A stretch of DNA of 64,000 nt from Deltaproteobacteria bacterium. Its GTDB lineage: Bacteria > Desulfobacterota > Syntrophobacteria > Syntrophobacterales > Syntrophobacteraceae. The notes below the pieces were generated by a model. It worked only from the letters and a program-made list of their open reading frames with translations. It had not been told where the DNA came from and did not search any database. The stretch's first letter is position 1. Each line of letters opens with the position of its first letter. The DNA lies in assembly GCA_012517315.1 (NCBI GenBank), contig JAAYVE010000024.1, positions 1 to 64,000 on the forward strand, written 5' to 3'. Positions 52,187 through 60,627 of this stretch are shown here, piece after piece. Made by a program: the position numbers and the translations under genes.

Positions 52187-52372
52187 CGGGGTCGTCCCCT
52201 GGAAAGCCGAGATGTGGTTGTGAATCTCATTGCCACAGCATGAACAGAGAAGGGTTTGGCAATCGAGGCCGAGATTGACGAGGCGTTCTACCCCACGGGC
52301 ATCAAGGTGCCAGGTGTGAACATGGTATCACTCGCAATCAGTCGCGATGAGCTTCACGGCGAACGGAACTAA
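52187..52372 (+). pseudogene. C-terminal remnant of an ISAzo13-family transposase
   Basis: In one frame: GRPLESRDVVVNLIATA, a TGA stop, TEKGLAIEAEIDEAFYPTG, IKVPGVNMVSLAISRDELHG, then TAA at 52370-52372. ISAzo13 transposases end with a VVVNLI segment, a TGLxVxAxLD segment, YPTGIKV and a FHGxWN tail. The internal stop and missing N-terminal part show that the copy is dead. Confidence 0.7.
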
Positions 52373-52764
52373 TGGATCGTCTCGAAGTTGAATCGCTCGT
52401 GTTCAGTTTGTTATTTCGGGACTCGTAAATTTCATGCCATTGCCCTGCACCGCTTCATTTCCGGAGTTCCATGCGGGTAGGTCGTTCCGGTCCCGACGCT
52501 GAGAGCCATTCGGTTTCAACCGATCGATCCTGTCCGACGATCCCACATGGATCGTGCCTTGACGGGCAAGCGTCGAGACTTTCCCATGGGCTGGGCCCGA
52601 AAGCCTTTCCAAACAGGAGAGACGAGAGGCTCCAGCCTGAAGCCACGAGGCGTTGGAAGCGTCGCCGCTCAGACGGCAGGAGGCGAGCACCCATGTTGAC
52701 GTCGCAGCAAACGAGGCCGAAGGTCGATTCGACACCTCTCTCAAGGGAATATCTCTCTTTGGCC
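52373..52764. other. intergenic region, no supported gene
   Basis: About 390 bases between the ISAzo13 remnant and the broken RDD gene; nothing recognised on either strand. Confidence 0.35.
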
Positions 52765-54259
52765 TTATAGTCCTTTATGGGAGATGACCGACCAATGCCC
52801 GGGCGTCAGTTCCACTCCCAATTCGAAGCCGCCGTCCCGTAGCCGAATGGATGCCTTGCCGGAAGCGGCCAGGAGGATCAATTCCTGGTGATTGTCCGCG
52901 GAAGAACCGAACAGGGCGATCAACTCGTAGATGTCGTCGGTATAGCGGGTGTGCCATTGATGGTATTGCCTCTCATAAGTGGCCAGTTGAACAGCCATGT
53001 GCTGCCGCAGTGCCGGCATCCGAACCGAGTGCGCGGCAAGAGGGCGTCTGGGGGGTTGCGGTTTGGCAGCCGGCGCCTCGGGTTGGTTCTCCGCCGAGGG
53101 ATCATCCGTAGTGCCTCCAGAACGGGGCCTTATTCTGAAGCGGGCTCCAGGCGGGCTCGCCTGCTCGACGTTCCCTCGGGATGTCTTTATAGCCTGCACG
53201 TGATCCTCTAAGCTTTCGGCATGCCACATCTTGAGCGGCAGGATCTGAATCACCGCAAGCACGATCAGAGGGAGAGGTCTGAAAGCTTCGACGACCGGAT
53301 GTTTGGGAAGGGATGAAAGAGCCACCTGCGTGGTGCGGGAGAGTTTGTCGCCCAGGCTGATCCATGGATGGCCGCCCAGTTTGTGAAAGAACAGGAACGG
53401 AGAGGCGAGAAGCGTCCCGAGATGTCCGACCATGCGCAGGAAGTACTGCATGAGTGTTGGTTGATCTCCGTACTCGTCGATGACAACGATGCCCAGCTTA
53501 TCCTGGCCGTAGGTCGCACCGCGTCTTAGAGGCCAGATCAGGAAGATGGCGGCAAACCGGAGCACGCGCGCCGGCACTTCGAGGGTCTCCGCCGAGCTTC
53601 TCATCCTCATGGCGTCCTGGATCGAATGGATGGACGCAGGCGGGTGGAACAGCCAGAAAAAGACGATGGTAATGAATTCCTTGACAGCCTCATTGATCAG
53701 CACCAGGGTGAGGAAGGTACAGATTCCCGCGTAAACGCGCTGTTTGAGAGGTGCGACCGGATTTCTTCTTCTCCCTTGGAAAGCGGCACGGCGCCCAGGA
53801 TCACATCCGGACCGGCCGTTTTCAGCAGTGCCGGGAGCTCGGTCTTTTCTCTCGTGATCTCCAGATACTTGGCAACGACTATCCCGCAGGTCGGGCACTC
53901 TTCCATCTGCTCGGGGGTAGTCCCAGGGGGGCCGAGTGGATTCGAACATTTGGGGCAAAGACGCCGGGGGGGCTCCGGAAGGGACGACTCCAGCTCAACA
54001 GGCTCTGCAGTTCTGAATCGACATCCGGCACCATCGCCTCCAGTCGTGACAAGGCCCCGGAGAGATCCAAGACATTCACGACTCGCTCGGCTGATTCCCG
54101 ACTCAGATCCTTCTTCACGACGTAGGGGCATGTCGCGAGCAGTCTGTCCAATTTGGCCGTTTCTATTTTGAACAAGCTGATCAAATTGGCCTTGGCGTGC
54201 TCGCCGTCGAATCCGGGTTTGAGTCCCTCAAGGATTACCTGGTATCTCTCCTCATGCAT
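52765..54259 (-). pseudogene. RDD-type membrane protein with zinc ribbon, broken by two frameshifts
   Basis: Three consecutive minus-strand frames make one protein. From ATG 54259 (after AAGGAGGGGG): EERYQVILEGLKPGFDGEHA and YVVKKDLSRESAERVV, a ribosomal-L7/L12-like regulatory fold. Near 54000 the frame shifts by one base to a zinc ribbon (CPKCSNPLG, ECPTCGIVVAKY). Near 53770, in the run GAAGAAGAAA, it shifts again to a membrane part (AGICTFLTLVLINEAVKEFI, then GATYGQDKLGIVVIDEYGDQ and LMQYFLRMVGHL, typical of RDD). The C-terminus ends in HWSVISHKGL. Sequencing error at the short repeat is possible, but the setting among dead insertion sequences favours real decay. Confidence 0.75.
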
Positions 54260-54408
54260 CTCGAACTCCCCCTCCTTTTGATTAGCTCTCATTGATTAGC
54301 TCTCACCGCCGCACCGGAATGATCGAGACAACCCTTCAATCTTGTCGATACCTATTTCGGATGATCAAGAAAGTTCCCTGGAACCATTTGTCAATAGGAG
54401 TCAATTCA

Positions 54409-54425
54409 CTCCGGCAAAGCCGGAG
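54409..54425. repeat. IS200/IS605-type end hairpin
   Basis: CTCCGGC-AAA-GCCGGAG, a perfect 7-bp stem with a 3-base loop, 64 bases past the 3' end of the decayed transposase. Such foldbacks at the right end are recognised by Y1 transposases. Confidence 0.6.
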
Positions 54426-54488
54426 GCTTGTAAAAACGTGGACCGCTCAAAACGGTTGTAAACTATTGACCACTTCGGAAGGTGGCGA

Positions 54489-54862
54489 CTATTCGAACAT
54501 ATTCAGTTGATCGAGTCGACGATCCTCCGTTTCCTGCCTTTTGATGTACTCGCGGATCATCTGCTCGTCCCTGCCGACCGTGGATACAAAGTTGCCCCTG
54601 ACCCAGAAGCTCTGGACAGGGAAGTCTTTCTTTCTTCCGAGGAAGGTCTGGCTATGTGGATGGCGCTTTTTCCTCTGATGTCGCCCACCACCTGTACAAC
54701 CCCACACTTGGGTGGAATCGAGATGAGCATGTGAAGGTAGTCCGGCATGAGGTGACCTTCTTCGATCATGCTCACTTTTGGCCCGGCCGATTCTCTGAAG
54801 ACTTGGCCCAAGTGCTTGCATAGTTGTTCATAGAGATTCTTCCTACGGTACTCTGCCCTCTG
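54489..54862 (-). pseudogene. decayed IS200/IS605-family Y1 transposase
   Basis: Minus strand. First frame: QRAEYRRKNLYEQLCKHLGQ, VFRESAGPKVSMIEEGHLMP, DYLHMLISIPPKCGVVQVVG and DIRGKSAIHIARPSSEERK. A frameshift near 54630 moves to FPVQSFWVRGNFVSTVGRDE, QMIREYIKRQETEDRRLDQL, NMFE. The HUH motif is weakened: HLMPDYLHMLI where DHVHMLI is usual, so Tyr replaces the first His. The Y1 Tyr region (EYIKRQE) survives. The N-terminus is truncated. Confidence 0.85.
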
Positions 54863-54894
54863 TGCCGATCTGACTGAGACACCTCCCCTGTGCT

Positions 54895-55185
54895 AACCTC
54901 GATAAGTGGCGCAAGGAAAATGAGCACTTCCAGAAGGGCCTGAAACAGGCCGAACTCATCATCGAAATCCAAAAAAAGTCTCTCAAATCCTGGGAGTGGA
55001 TCTGCCCGAAGAACCCCGGGAGAGTTGAGGGAACTCATTGACAGCTTCGGGGAGGACATAGGCGTCAAGCCCTCCTGTGAAGCCCTTGGCCTGAGCCGAT
55101 CCACCAACTATCGCACCAAGGCGTCCGGGGTGTGGAGAAGGAGTCCGGTCCTCGCCGTCAGAACCCGCCGTCAAGGGCTCTGAGC
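54895..55185 (+). pseudogene. remnant of an IS3-like transposase
   Basis: Plus-strand fragments: DKWRKENEHFQKGLKQAELI and IEIQKKSLKS, like the orfA/leucine-zipper end of IS3-type elements, then a frameshift to ELRELIDSFGEDIGVKPSCE and ALGLSRSTNYRTK, like the start of orfB. No catalytic domain follows and the frame ends soon after. It sits head to head with the IS200 remnant. Family assignment is moderate. Confidence 0.55.
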
Positions 55186-55433
55186 CGCGAGTTTCTTCAA
55201 CCGGGTGTCTGAAAATCATTGATACATTCTGGATAGGCGTCCCCCGCGTCCCGGCAATGAATGAACGCTGTCTCTGTTTCCGGGGTGGAGTCTGCGGGGT
55301 GACCGGCGTTCTATGCGCTAACCTCTCAATGGATTCGGTCTAGTGGGAGGATGGCTCACAGGAGGGAAGGTGACGGACTTATCTATTGGAGACTCCTTTT
55401 TCCGCCAGTGTGTGGGGGATAGTGTGGGGGACG

Positions 55434-55470
55434 AAAAAGCGAAGGGCTCAGGATGATATCCTAAGCCCTT
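55434..55470 (-). terminator. intrinsic terminator of tRNA-fMet
   Basis: On the minus strand AAGGGCTTAGGAT, loop ATC, ATCCTGAGCCCTT, then CGCTTTTT. A 13-bp stem with one mismatch, starting 10 bases after the tRNA 3' end. Confidence 0.85.
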
Positions 55471-55479
55471 GATTCACTT

Positions 55480-55556
<77 letters not shown>

Positions 55557-55571
55557 TCAATCGAGTATTTA

Positions 55572-55600
55572 AACTTATGCCATGACAGATTGCTTGTCAA
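55572..55600 (-). promoter_or_regulatory. sigma70 promoter of tRNA-fMet
   Basis: On the minus strand TTGACA (55600-55595), 17 bases, TAAGTT (55577-55572); the tRNA starts 15 bases after the -10 box. Confidence 0.75.
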
Positions 55601-55997
55601 TATGGAATCGAAAAATCACGGGGATTCATCATGGGGATCTCATCCTTAAGCCCTCTAAAGTGTGACTTAAGAACGGACTGCGGCGAACTGCCATGGTTGC
55701 AATTTTCCGTGAAGTTGCATAGAGTGCGCCCCTCAGGAGACACAAGGTTGGCTCACGGCGATCTTCGTCTCCCCACATGGAATCAGTCCGACTGCGTTGA
55801 CTCCCCGTCGAAGGGGGGTGCTGGATGCTTCCCCAGCGCTGAACGAGAGCGGGCATGGCGAGTCCTTGGAACATCACGAAGAGGCGCGCTCGTTACTCAA
55901 GGCACCATTGAGGCGGGGATGGACATCCAGGAGGCGTATTTCCGGCAGTTTTTCCGTATGAACATGTGAGCCCTTCAAGGGAGGAGGTTCCTATAAA
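55601..55997. other. intergenic region between tRNA-fMet and mscS
   Basis: About 400 bases with no supported gene. The mscS ribosome site (GGGAGGAGG) lies at its right end; its promoter was not identified. Confidence 0.35.
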
Positions 55998-57401
55998 GTG
56001 GGCAAAACCAGTCTCATTCTACTTCTGACACTGAGTGTTTTCGTTCTTACTGCACCTTATTCACTGGGTTTTTGTGCCGAGGTGCAGAACAGTGCAAATG
56101 AGAAAGCCGATAACGGGGAGGAAAAGAAATCCCTTTCCCCCGCCGACTTCATCCCTTCCCCCGATACGACCCCGTCCCCCGTGAGCACTGAGGCCTTGGA
56201 CCAGGCGGGGAAGAAGCTGGGAAAGAAGATCGACGAAGTGGGTAGGGGCGCGTCCCGCACATTTGGCCGATGGATCAACGCCAAGGCGTTCCTGGACATC
56301 ACATGGCTCAAACTCATCGTCTGCTTGTTGCTCCTGCTGCTGGTCCTGGTGGTGGAGCGGATCGTCAGCCATGTGATCCGCATGCGCATTCAGTACCCCC
56401 CTGAGGCGATCGCCCCTTACGAGGGCAACTGGATCCAGTTGTCCTTGGACGCCCTCTCCAGACCGCTTTCTCTCTTTATCCGCGTCTACGGGATTTACTG
56501 GGCCGTTTCCCCGCTGCTCAGCCACCTTGAGTGGTCTGCGGGAAGGAACTACGTACATGTGGTGGCGAGCGGCGCAGCCAACCTCGGGGGCACCATCGCT
56601 CTCTTCTGGTTCATCTATCGCCTCATGAACGTGGTGGATATCCGCATTCGTCGCTGGTCGACGGCGACGCGAAGCAGCATCAACGACATGTTGGTCCCTC
56701 TGGTAGGGAGGTCCTTGCGCATCTTCATCATCGTCATCGGGGCCATCATGATCATCCAGAACATGACCGGCATAGATTTCGGCCCCATCATCGCATCCCT
56801 GGGGATCGGCGGACTTGCCTTCGCCCTGGCGGGAAAGGATTCCGTGGCCAATTTCCTGGGAAGCCTCACCATATTGATGGACAAGCCATTCCAGATCGGC
56901 GACCGTGTGCTCATTGCCGATTCCGACGGGGTAGTGGAACAGGTGGGTTTCCGGAGCACGCGACTTCGGACCCTTGCGGGCAACGTGGTTTACATTCCAA
57001 ATGAAAAGATCATCAACTCCACGCTGGAAAATATCGGTCAGAGGCCACACATCAGGTGGCATACCAACCTCACCCTGGTGTACGGAACGTCGCCGGAGAA
57101 GATGGAGCGGGCGGTCGAGATTCTCCACGAAATCCTGGACAATCACGAGGGGATGCGGCCGGATTTTCCCCCAAGGATTCATTTCAACGGGTTCAACGAC
57201 TGGAGTCTTAACGTCAGCGTCTACGCATGGTATCATCCGCCCAACTTCTGGGCCTACCAGGACTGGTTGCAGGGGGTCTGTCTTCAGATCATGCGGCGAT
57301 TCGAGGAGGAAGGAATCGAGTTTGCGTTCCCCACACAGACCCTCTATCACAGGGACCTGGCAAGCGATCCCTCAACCGGCGGGGGCGGTGCACCCCCGTG
57401 A
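55998..57401 (+). CDS. mscS: small-conductance mechanosensitive channel (MscS family)
   Basis: 467 residues with GTG start after GGGAGGAGG. N-terminal signal peptide (LILLLTLSVFVLTAPYS), then a ~70-residue charged periplasmic part, four or five membrane helices, and the MscS pore helix and beta domain: ASLGIGGLAFALAGKDSVAN, FLGSLTILMDKPFQIGDRV and TLAGNVVYIPNEKIINSTL. The C-terminal domain ends in a Gly/Pro tail. Longer than E. coli MscS (286 residues) because of the signal and extra helices. Releases solutes upon hypo-osmotic shock. Convergent with hisB. Confidence 0.92.
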   Translation: MGKTSLILLLTLSVFVLTAPYSLGFCAEVQNSANEKADNGEEKKSLSPADFIPSPDTTPSPVSTEALDQAGKKLGKKIDEVGRGASRTFGRWINAKAFLDITWLKLIVCLLLLLLVLVVERIVSHVIRMRIQYPPEAIAPYEGNWIQLSLDALSRPLSLFIRVYGIYWAVSPLLSHLEWSAGRNYVHVVASGAANLGGTIALFWFIYRLMNVVDIRIRRWSTATRSSINDMLVPLVGRSLRIFIIVIGAIMIIQNMTGIDFGPIIASLGIGGLAFALAGKDSVANFLGSLTILMDKPFQIGDRVLIADSDGVVEQVGFRSTRLRTLAGNVVYIPNEKIINSTLENIGQRPHIRWHTNLTLVYGTSPEKMERAVEILHEILDNHEGMRPDFPPRIHFNGFNDWSLNVSVYAWYHPPNFWAYQDWLQGVCLQIMRRFEEEGIEFAFPTQTLYHRDLASDPSTGGGGAPP

Positions 57402-57425
57402 GAGAGACTAAGGGGGCGACCGCGG

Positions 57426-58022
57426 TCACAGAGACCCCTTGGAGGAGGGGACGCCCCGCCGCCTCTCTTCCAGGCGGGTGGCGGCGTCCAGCGCACGGCC
57501 CCAGGCTTTGAAAACAGCCTCCAAGATGTGATGGGTATTGCTTCCATAAATGGCGTGGATGTGCAGGGTGACCCCCCCATGGTGGCAAAAAGCTCTGAAA
57601 AATTCTGAAATCAGTTCCGTTTCAAACGTCCCCACTCGGCTCTGCAGGGGCGGGGTCTGATAAACCAGGAAGGGCCGGTTGGAGAGGTCCAGGGCCACCC
57701 ACGCACACGCCTCATCCATGGGAACCACCGCATACCCGTAGCGGGCGATTCCCTCCCGGTGCCCCAAGGCCGCATGCAAAGCCTTTCCAAGGCAGATCCC
57801 CAAGTCCTCAACCGTGTGGTGGCCGTCCACCTCCAGGTCTCCAGTGGCTTGGATTTTCACGTCGAAAAATCCATGGACCGTAAAGAGAGTCAGCATGTGA
57901 TCCAGGAACGGAAGGCCTGTGCGGACTTCTGCGGTCCCCTGCCCGTCCAGGGAGAACTCCAACTTGATCTCCGTCTCCTTTGTCTCCCTCTTTACCGTTC
58001 CACATCGCGCTTCCGTTATCAT
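57426..58022 (-). CDS. hisB: imidazoleglycerol-phosphate dehydratase
   Basis: 198 residues, monofunctional HisB. Motifs: RTGLPFLDHMLTLFTVHGFF, GDLEVDGHHTVEDLGICLG with the metal-binding His residues, and YGSNTHHILEAVFKAWGRAL. It catalyses the sixth step of histidine synthesis, in the cytoplasm. No other his gene is adjacent; upstream on the same strand are the interrupted membrane gene and the formyltransferase. Confidence 0.97.
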   Translation of the reverse strand: MITEARCGTVKRETKETEIKLEFSLDGQGTAEVRTGLPFLDHMLTLFTVHGFFDVKIQATGDLEVDGHHTVEDLGICLGKALHAALGHREGIARYGYAVVPMDEACAWVALDLSNRPFLVYQTPPLQSRVGTFETELISEFFRAFCHHGGVTLHIHAIYGSNTHHILEAVFKAWGRALDAATRLEERRRGVPSSKGSL

Positions 58023-58094
58023 CGACTTTTCCCCATGGGGTTCAGAGTTTTTCAGGCACTGGGCGGATTTTGACCGGTCAAGTGGACAGGCCCG

Positions 58095-58349
58095 TCAAAG
58101 CAGTAGCTTCAAACGATTGGGTCGCCTCAGGGCATGTCTGATGAGCACATACAACAGGTCCATGGCAAACAACCCACCAAAAACGAGGGCCATAAGCAGT
58201 CCAAACCCGTGGCAAATCCAGGCCATGGCGGCATAGCCGGACTGTCTTCCGAATATGACGGCAAGGGCTGTAAGAACAACCTAGAGCAGAGGGGCAACCC
58301 AAATGCGCAGTTTGAACTGCTCCGTTGCGTCACGTTTCCATTGGCCCAT
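58095..58349 (-). pseudogene. small membrane protein interrupted by an in-frame TAG
   Basis: From ATG 58349 one frame runs to TGA at 58095 except for a TAG at 58283-58281 (codon 23). Before it: MGQWKRDATEQFKLRIWVAP LL. After it: VVLTALAVIFGRQSGYAAMA, WICHGFGLLMALVFGGLFAM, DLLYVLIRHALRRPNRLKLL. The protein would have two membrane helices and a basic tail, and reads smoothly across the stop, so a single nonsense change (for instance CAG to TAG) is the simplest explanation. GGGAGGG lies 13 bases before the ATG. It sits between the formyltransferase and hisB on the same strand. Confidence 0.6.
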
Positions 58350-58474
58350 GTGTGCTCTTTTCCCTCCCAAGAGTCCACGGTGGTGATGGATCTCCGTCGG
58401 TGCGGAGGAACCGAGAATGGGCGGTGTGGTCAGCAATGCCGCTGCCGTCAGCAAGGCGGCAGGTCACTCAGCGA

Positions 58475-59398
58475 TTAGGAGCTCCCAAGACGTGCACCGA
58501 CTCCGAGCCCTTCTTCCCCAGCCCACTGAGAGGCCTGAAGCTTTCCCATCTTTCCGAAACGAACGCTGGCGACGGTCATTCGGCCGCCGGAGAGGGCCAC
58601 ATGAATTCCTCCCTCGTCCACTCCCAGGATGCTGCCCGGCGCCTGGGGGACCTCTTCCCTCATGAGCCTTGCGCCGTATAGCCTGAGCTTCTCTCCTTTC
58701 CAAAGGGTGAACGCCCCCGGCTGGGGATCGCACCCGCGAACGAGATTGAACACTTCATGAGCGGACCTGTTCCACTCGATTTCGGCCACGCGGTCGTCGC
58801 ACAGGGGTTCATAGGTCGCCCCCGCTTCGTCCTGGGGAATCCTGGGGGCGCGGTCCTCCCGAATGAGGTTCACTGCCTCCACGATGGCGTCGATTCCCAT
58901 GGGAAAAAGGGAATTGAAATAAAGGGAACCGGTTGTGTCCTCGGGACCGATGTCGATTTCCTTTTGGAGGAGGATGGGGCCGGTGTCAATGCCGCCGTCC
59001 GGCCAGAAGATGGTGAGGCCGGTGCGGGTGTCTCCCATGATGACCGCCCAGTTGATGGCGCTTCCCCCACGGTGTCGGGGCAGAATGGAGGGGTGGTAGC
59101 AGATGGCCCCACGGGAGGGGGCTTCGAAGAAGCGAGCGGGGATGATGTCCGTCACGTACGCGAGAATGGTGAGGTCTGGCCGCAGGGCGGTATATTCTTG
59201 AAAGACGACGTCCGCCTTGTACGAGGCAGGCTGAAAAACGGGTATTCCTGTATCGACGGCCGCCTGCTTCAAGGGGTCGGGCTTGCCCCCCGGCCTGTCC
59301 GGCGGGGTGTAAACCGCCACCACATTTTCGCCCTTCTGCTGCAAAGCGTTGAGGGTTTTGGCACCGAAAGCCGCCTGTCCGATGAGCACAATACGCAT
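58475..59398 (-). CDS. formyltetrahydrofolate-dependent formyltransferase/hydrolase (Fmt family)
   Basis: 307 residues. Formyltransferase core: MRIVLIGQAAFGAKTLNAL, then ICYHPSILPRHRGGSAINWA with the catalytic His, and GDTRTGLTIFWPDGGIDTG with the catalytic Asp. The C-terminal domain is the Fmt-type beta-barrel. Several segments (IGQ at the start, GGIDTGPILLQKE, DEAGATYEP) look closer to the formyl-THF hydrolase domain of ALDH1L than to canonical Fmt. It may therefore formylate Met-tRNA, release formate from 10-formyl-THF, or formylate another substrate. Initiator tRNA is 3 kb away, but there is no def gene beside it. Confidence 0.8.
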   Translation of the reverse strand: MRIVLIGQAAFGAKTLNALQQKGENVVAVYTPPDRPGGKPDPLKQAAVDTGIPVFQPASYKADVVFQEYTALRPDLTILAYVTDIIPARFFEAPSRGAICYHPSILPRHRGGSAINWAVIMGDTRTGLTIFWPDGGIDTGPILLQKEIDIGPEDTTGSLYFNSLFPMGIDAIVEAVNLIREDRAPRIPQDEAGATYEPLCDDRVAEIEWNRSAHEVFNLVRGCDPQPGAFTLWKGEKLRLYGARLMREEVPQAPGSILGVDEGGIHVALSGGRMTVASVRFGKMGKLQASQWAGEEGLGVGARLGSS

Positions 59399-59605
59399 GG
59401 CACACCTCCCCTTCGGGCCTCTGACGAAAACGCCCGGCGCCCTGTGGTACGGCCACGGGGCGATCCCGGCACCACGGATCTTGTATCCTTATAAGCCAAG
59501 AGGGCGGAGATCAACAAGACCGAATGTGTGCCGTCTCGTTGCCAACAAGGTTCATCGGTGTTATGGTTCTGGGCGATCGAATCACCGTTGTGGGAGGGGT
59601 GAGGT

Positions 59606-60007
59606 TTGCACGAACTTTCCATCGCTCAGAGTTTGCTTGATATTGTGCTGGAGGAGAGCGAACGCCACGGTCTGAAGAAGATCATCGCCATCAGGCTCCA
59701 GGTGGGCGAGATGGCGGCGGTGGTTCCTGATGCCCTGAACTTCTGCTTTGAATCCCTGAGCGAGAGGACAGTGGCCGCAGGCGCAACCCTCCAAATCGAG
59801 ACGCTTCCGGTTGTCGCCAGATGTTCCCAATGTCGGATTTCCTTCGAGGTCGAAAATCAGAATTTTGTCTGCCCCCAATGTGGGTATCCAGCCCTGGAAC
59901 TGGTGAGCGGGAGAGAACTCTCCGTTGTCGGCATCGAGGGGGAGACAGGAGATCGCCATGAGCCAAGTCAATGTTCCTGTAGTGCGCAACATTCTTCAGG
60001 CCAATGA
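59606..60007 (+). CDS. hypA: hydrogenase nickel insertion protein HypA
   Basis: 133 residues with TTG start at 59606 after GTGGGAGGGGTGAGG; TTG is required because the family begins MHELSIAQ, with His2 and Glu3 as Ni ligands. Zinc ribbon: RCSQCRISFEV...CPQCGYPAL. Works with HypB to deliver Ni to [NiFe] hydrogenase. Its 3' end overlaps the hypB start by 50 bases; the last ~20 residues look like read-through beyond the usual ~113-residue length. Confidence 0.93.
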   Translation: MHELSIAQSLLDIVLEESERHGLKKIIAIRLQVGEMAAVVPDALNFCFESLSERTVAAGATLQIETLPVVARCSQCRISFEVENQNFVCPQCGYPALELVSGRELSVVGIEGETGDRHEPSQCSCSAQHSSGQ

Positions 60008-60626
60008 ACGGATTGCGGCAGCTAACCGCAAGCGTTTTGAGGATGCGGGCATCTATGCGCTCAACCTCATGAGTTCACCGGGGGCTGGGAAGACTTCCCT
60101 CCTGGAGAGAACCATTGAAAAACTAGCGGGACATGTCCGGATGGCCGTCATCGAAGGGGACCTGCAGACCTCCCAGGACGCGGAGCGCATTCAACGCAAG
60201 GGGGTGCAGGCGGTCCAGATCAACACGGACGGAGGATGTCACCTGGATGGAAACATGGTCCAGATCGCCATGGATGCCTTGGATCTGGGCAACCTCGACC
60301 TGCTCATCATCGAAAACGTGGGCAACTTGGTTTGCCCGGCGGAATTCAATCTGGGAGAACACGACAAGATTGTCATTCTCAGCGTCACCGAGGGCGATGA
60401 CAAACCGTCCAAGTATCCGGCCATGTTCCAGCAGTCTTCCGTGCTGCTCATCAACAAGATCGATCTGCTGCCTTACATCGAGTGCGACGTGGAAAAAATC
60501 CGCAGGGATGCCAGGCGGTTGAATGCCCATCAGGAGGTTTTCGAAGTCTCCTGCCGGACGGGAGAGGGGCTGGACGCCTGGTATGCCTGGCTGGAAGAGC
60601 ACGTGCGGGATCACAGGAAACGATAA
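59958..60626 (+). CDS. hypB: hydrogenase nickel incorporation GTPase HypB
   Basis: 222 residues from ATG 59958. Walker A SSPGAGKTSLLERT, metal-binding region NTDGGCHLDGNMV with Cys and His, IENVGNLVCPAEFNLGE, and the guanine-specificity motif NKIDLL. No His-rich N-terminal tract, so it is not a nickel-storage form. Binds GTP as a dimer and hands Ni over with HypA. Inside an operon with hypA and hypF. Confidence 0.95.
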   Translation: MSQVNVPVVRNILQANERIAAANRKRFEDAGIYALNLMSSPGAGKTSLLERTIEKLAGHVRMAVIEGDLQTSQDAERIQRKGVQAVQINTDGGCHLDGNMVQIAMDALDLGNLDLLIIENVGNLVCPAEFNLGEHDKIVILSVTEGDDKPSKYPAMFQQSSVLLINKIDLLPYIECDVEKIRRDARRLNAHQEVFEVSCRTGEGLDAWYAWLEEHVRDHRKR

Positions 60627-60627
60627 A

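Noticed and set aside
58281-58283. TAG read as pyrrolysine
   Set aside because: Only one amber, no pyl genes in the window, and the surrounding protein is not a known Pyl enzyme; nonsense mutation is simpler.
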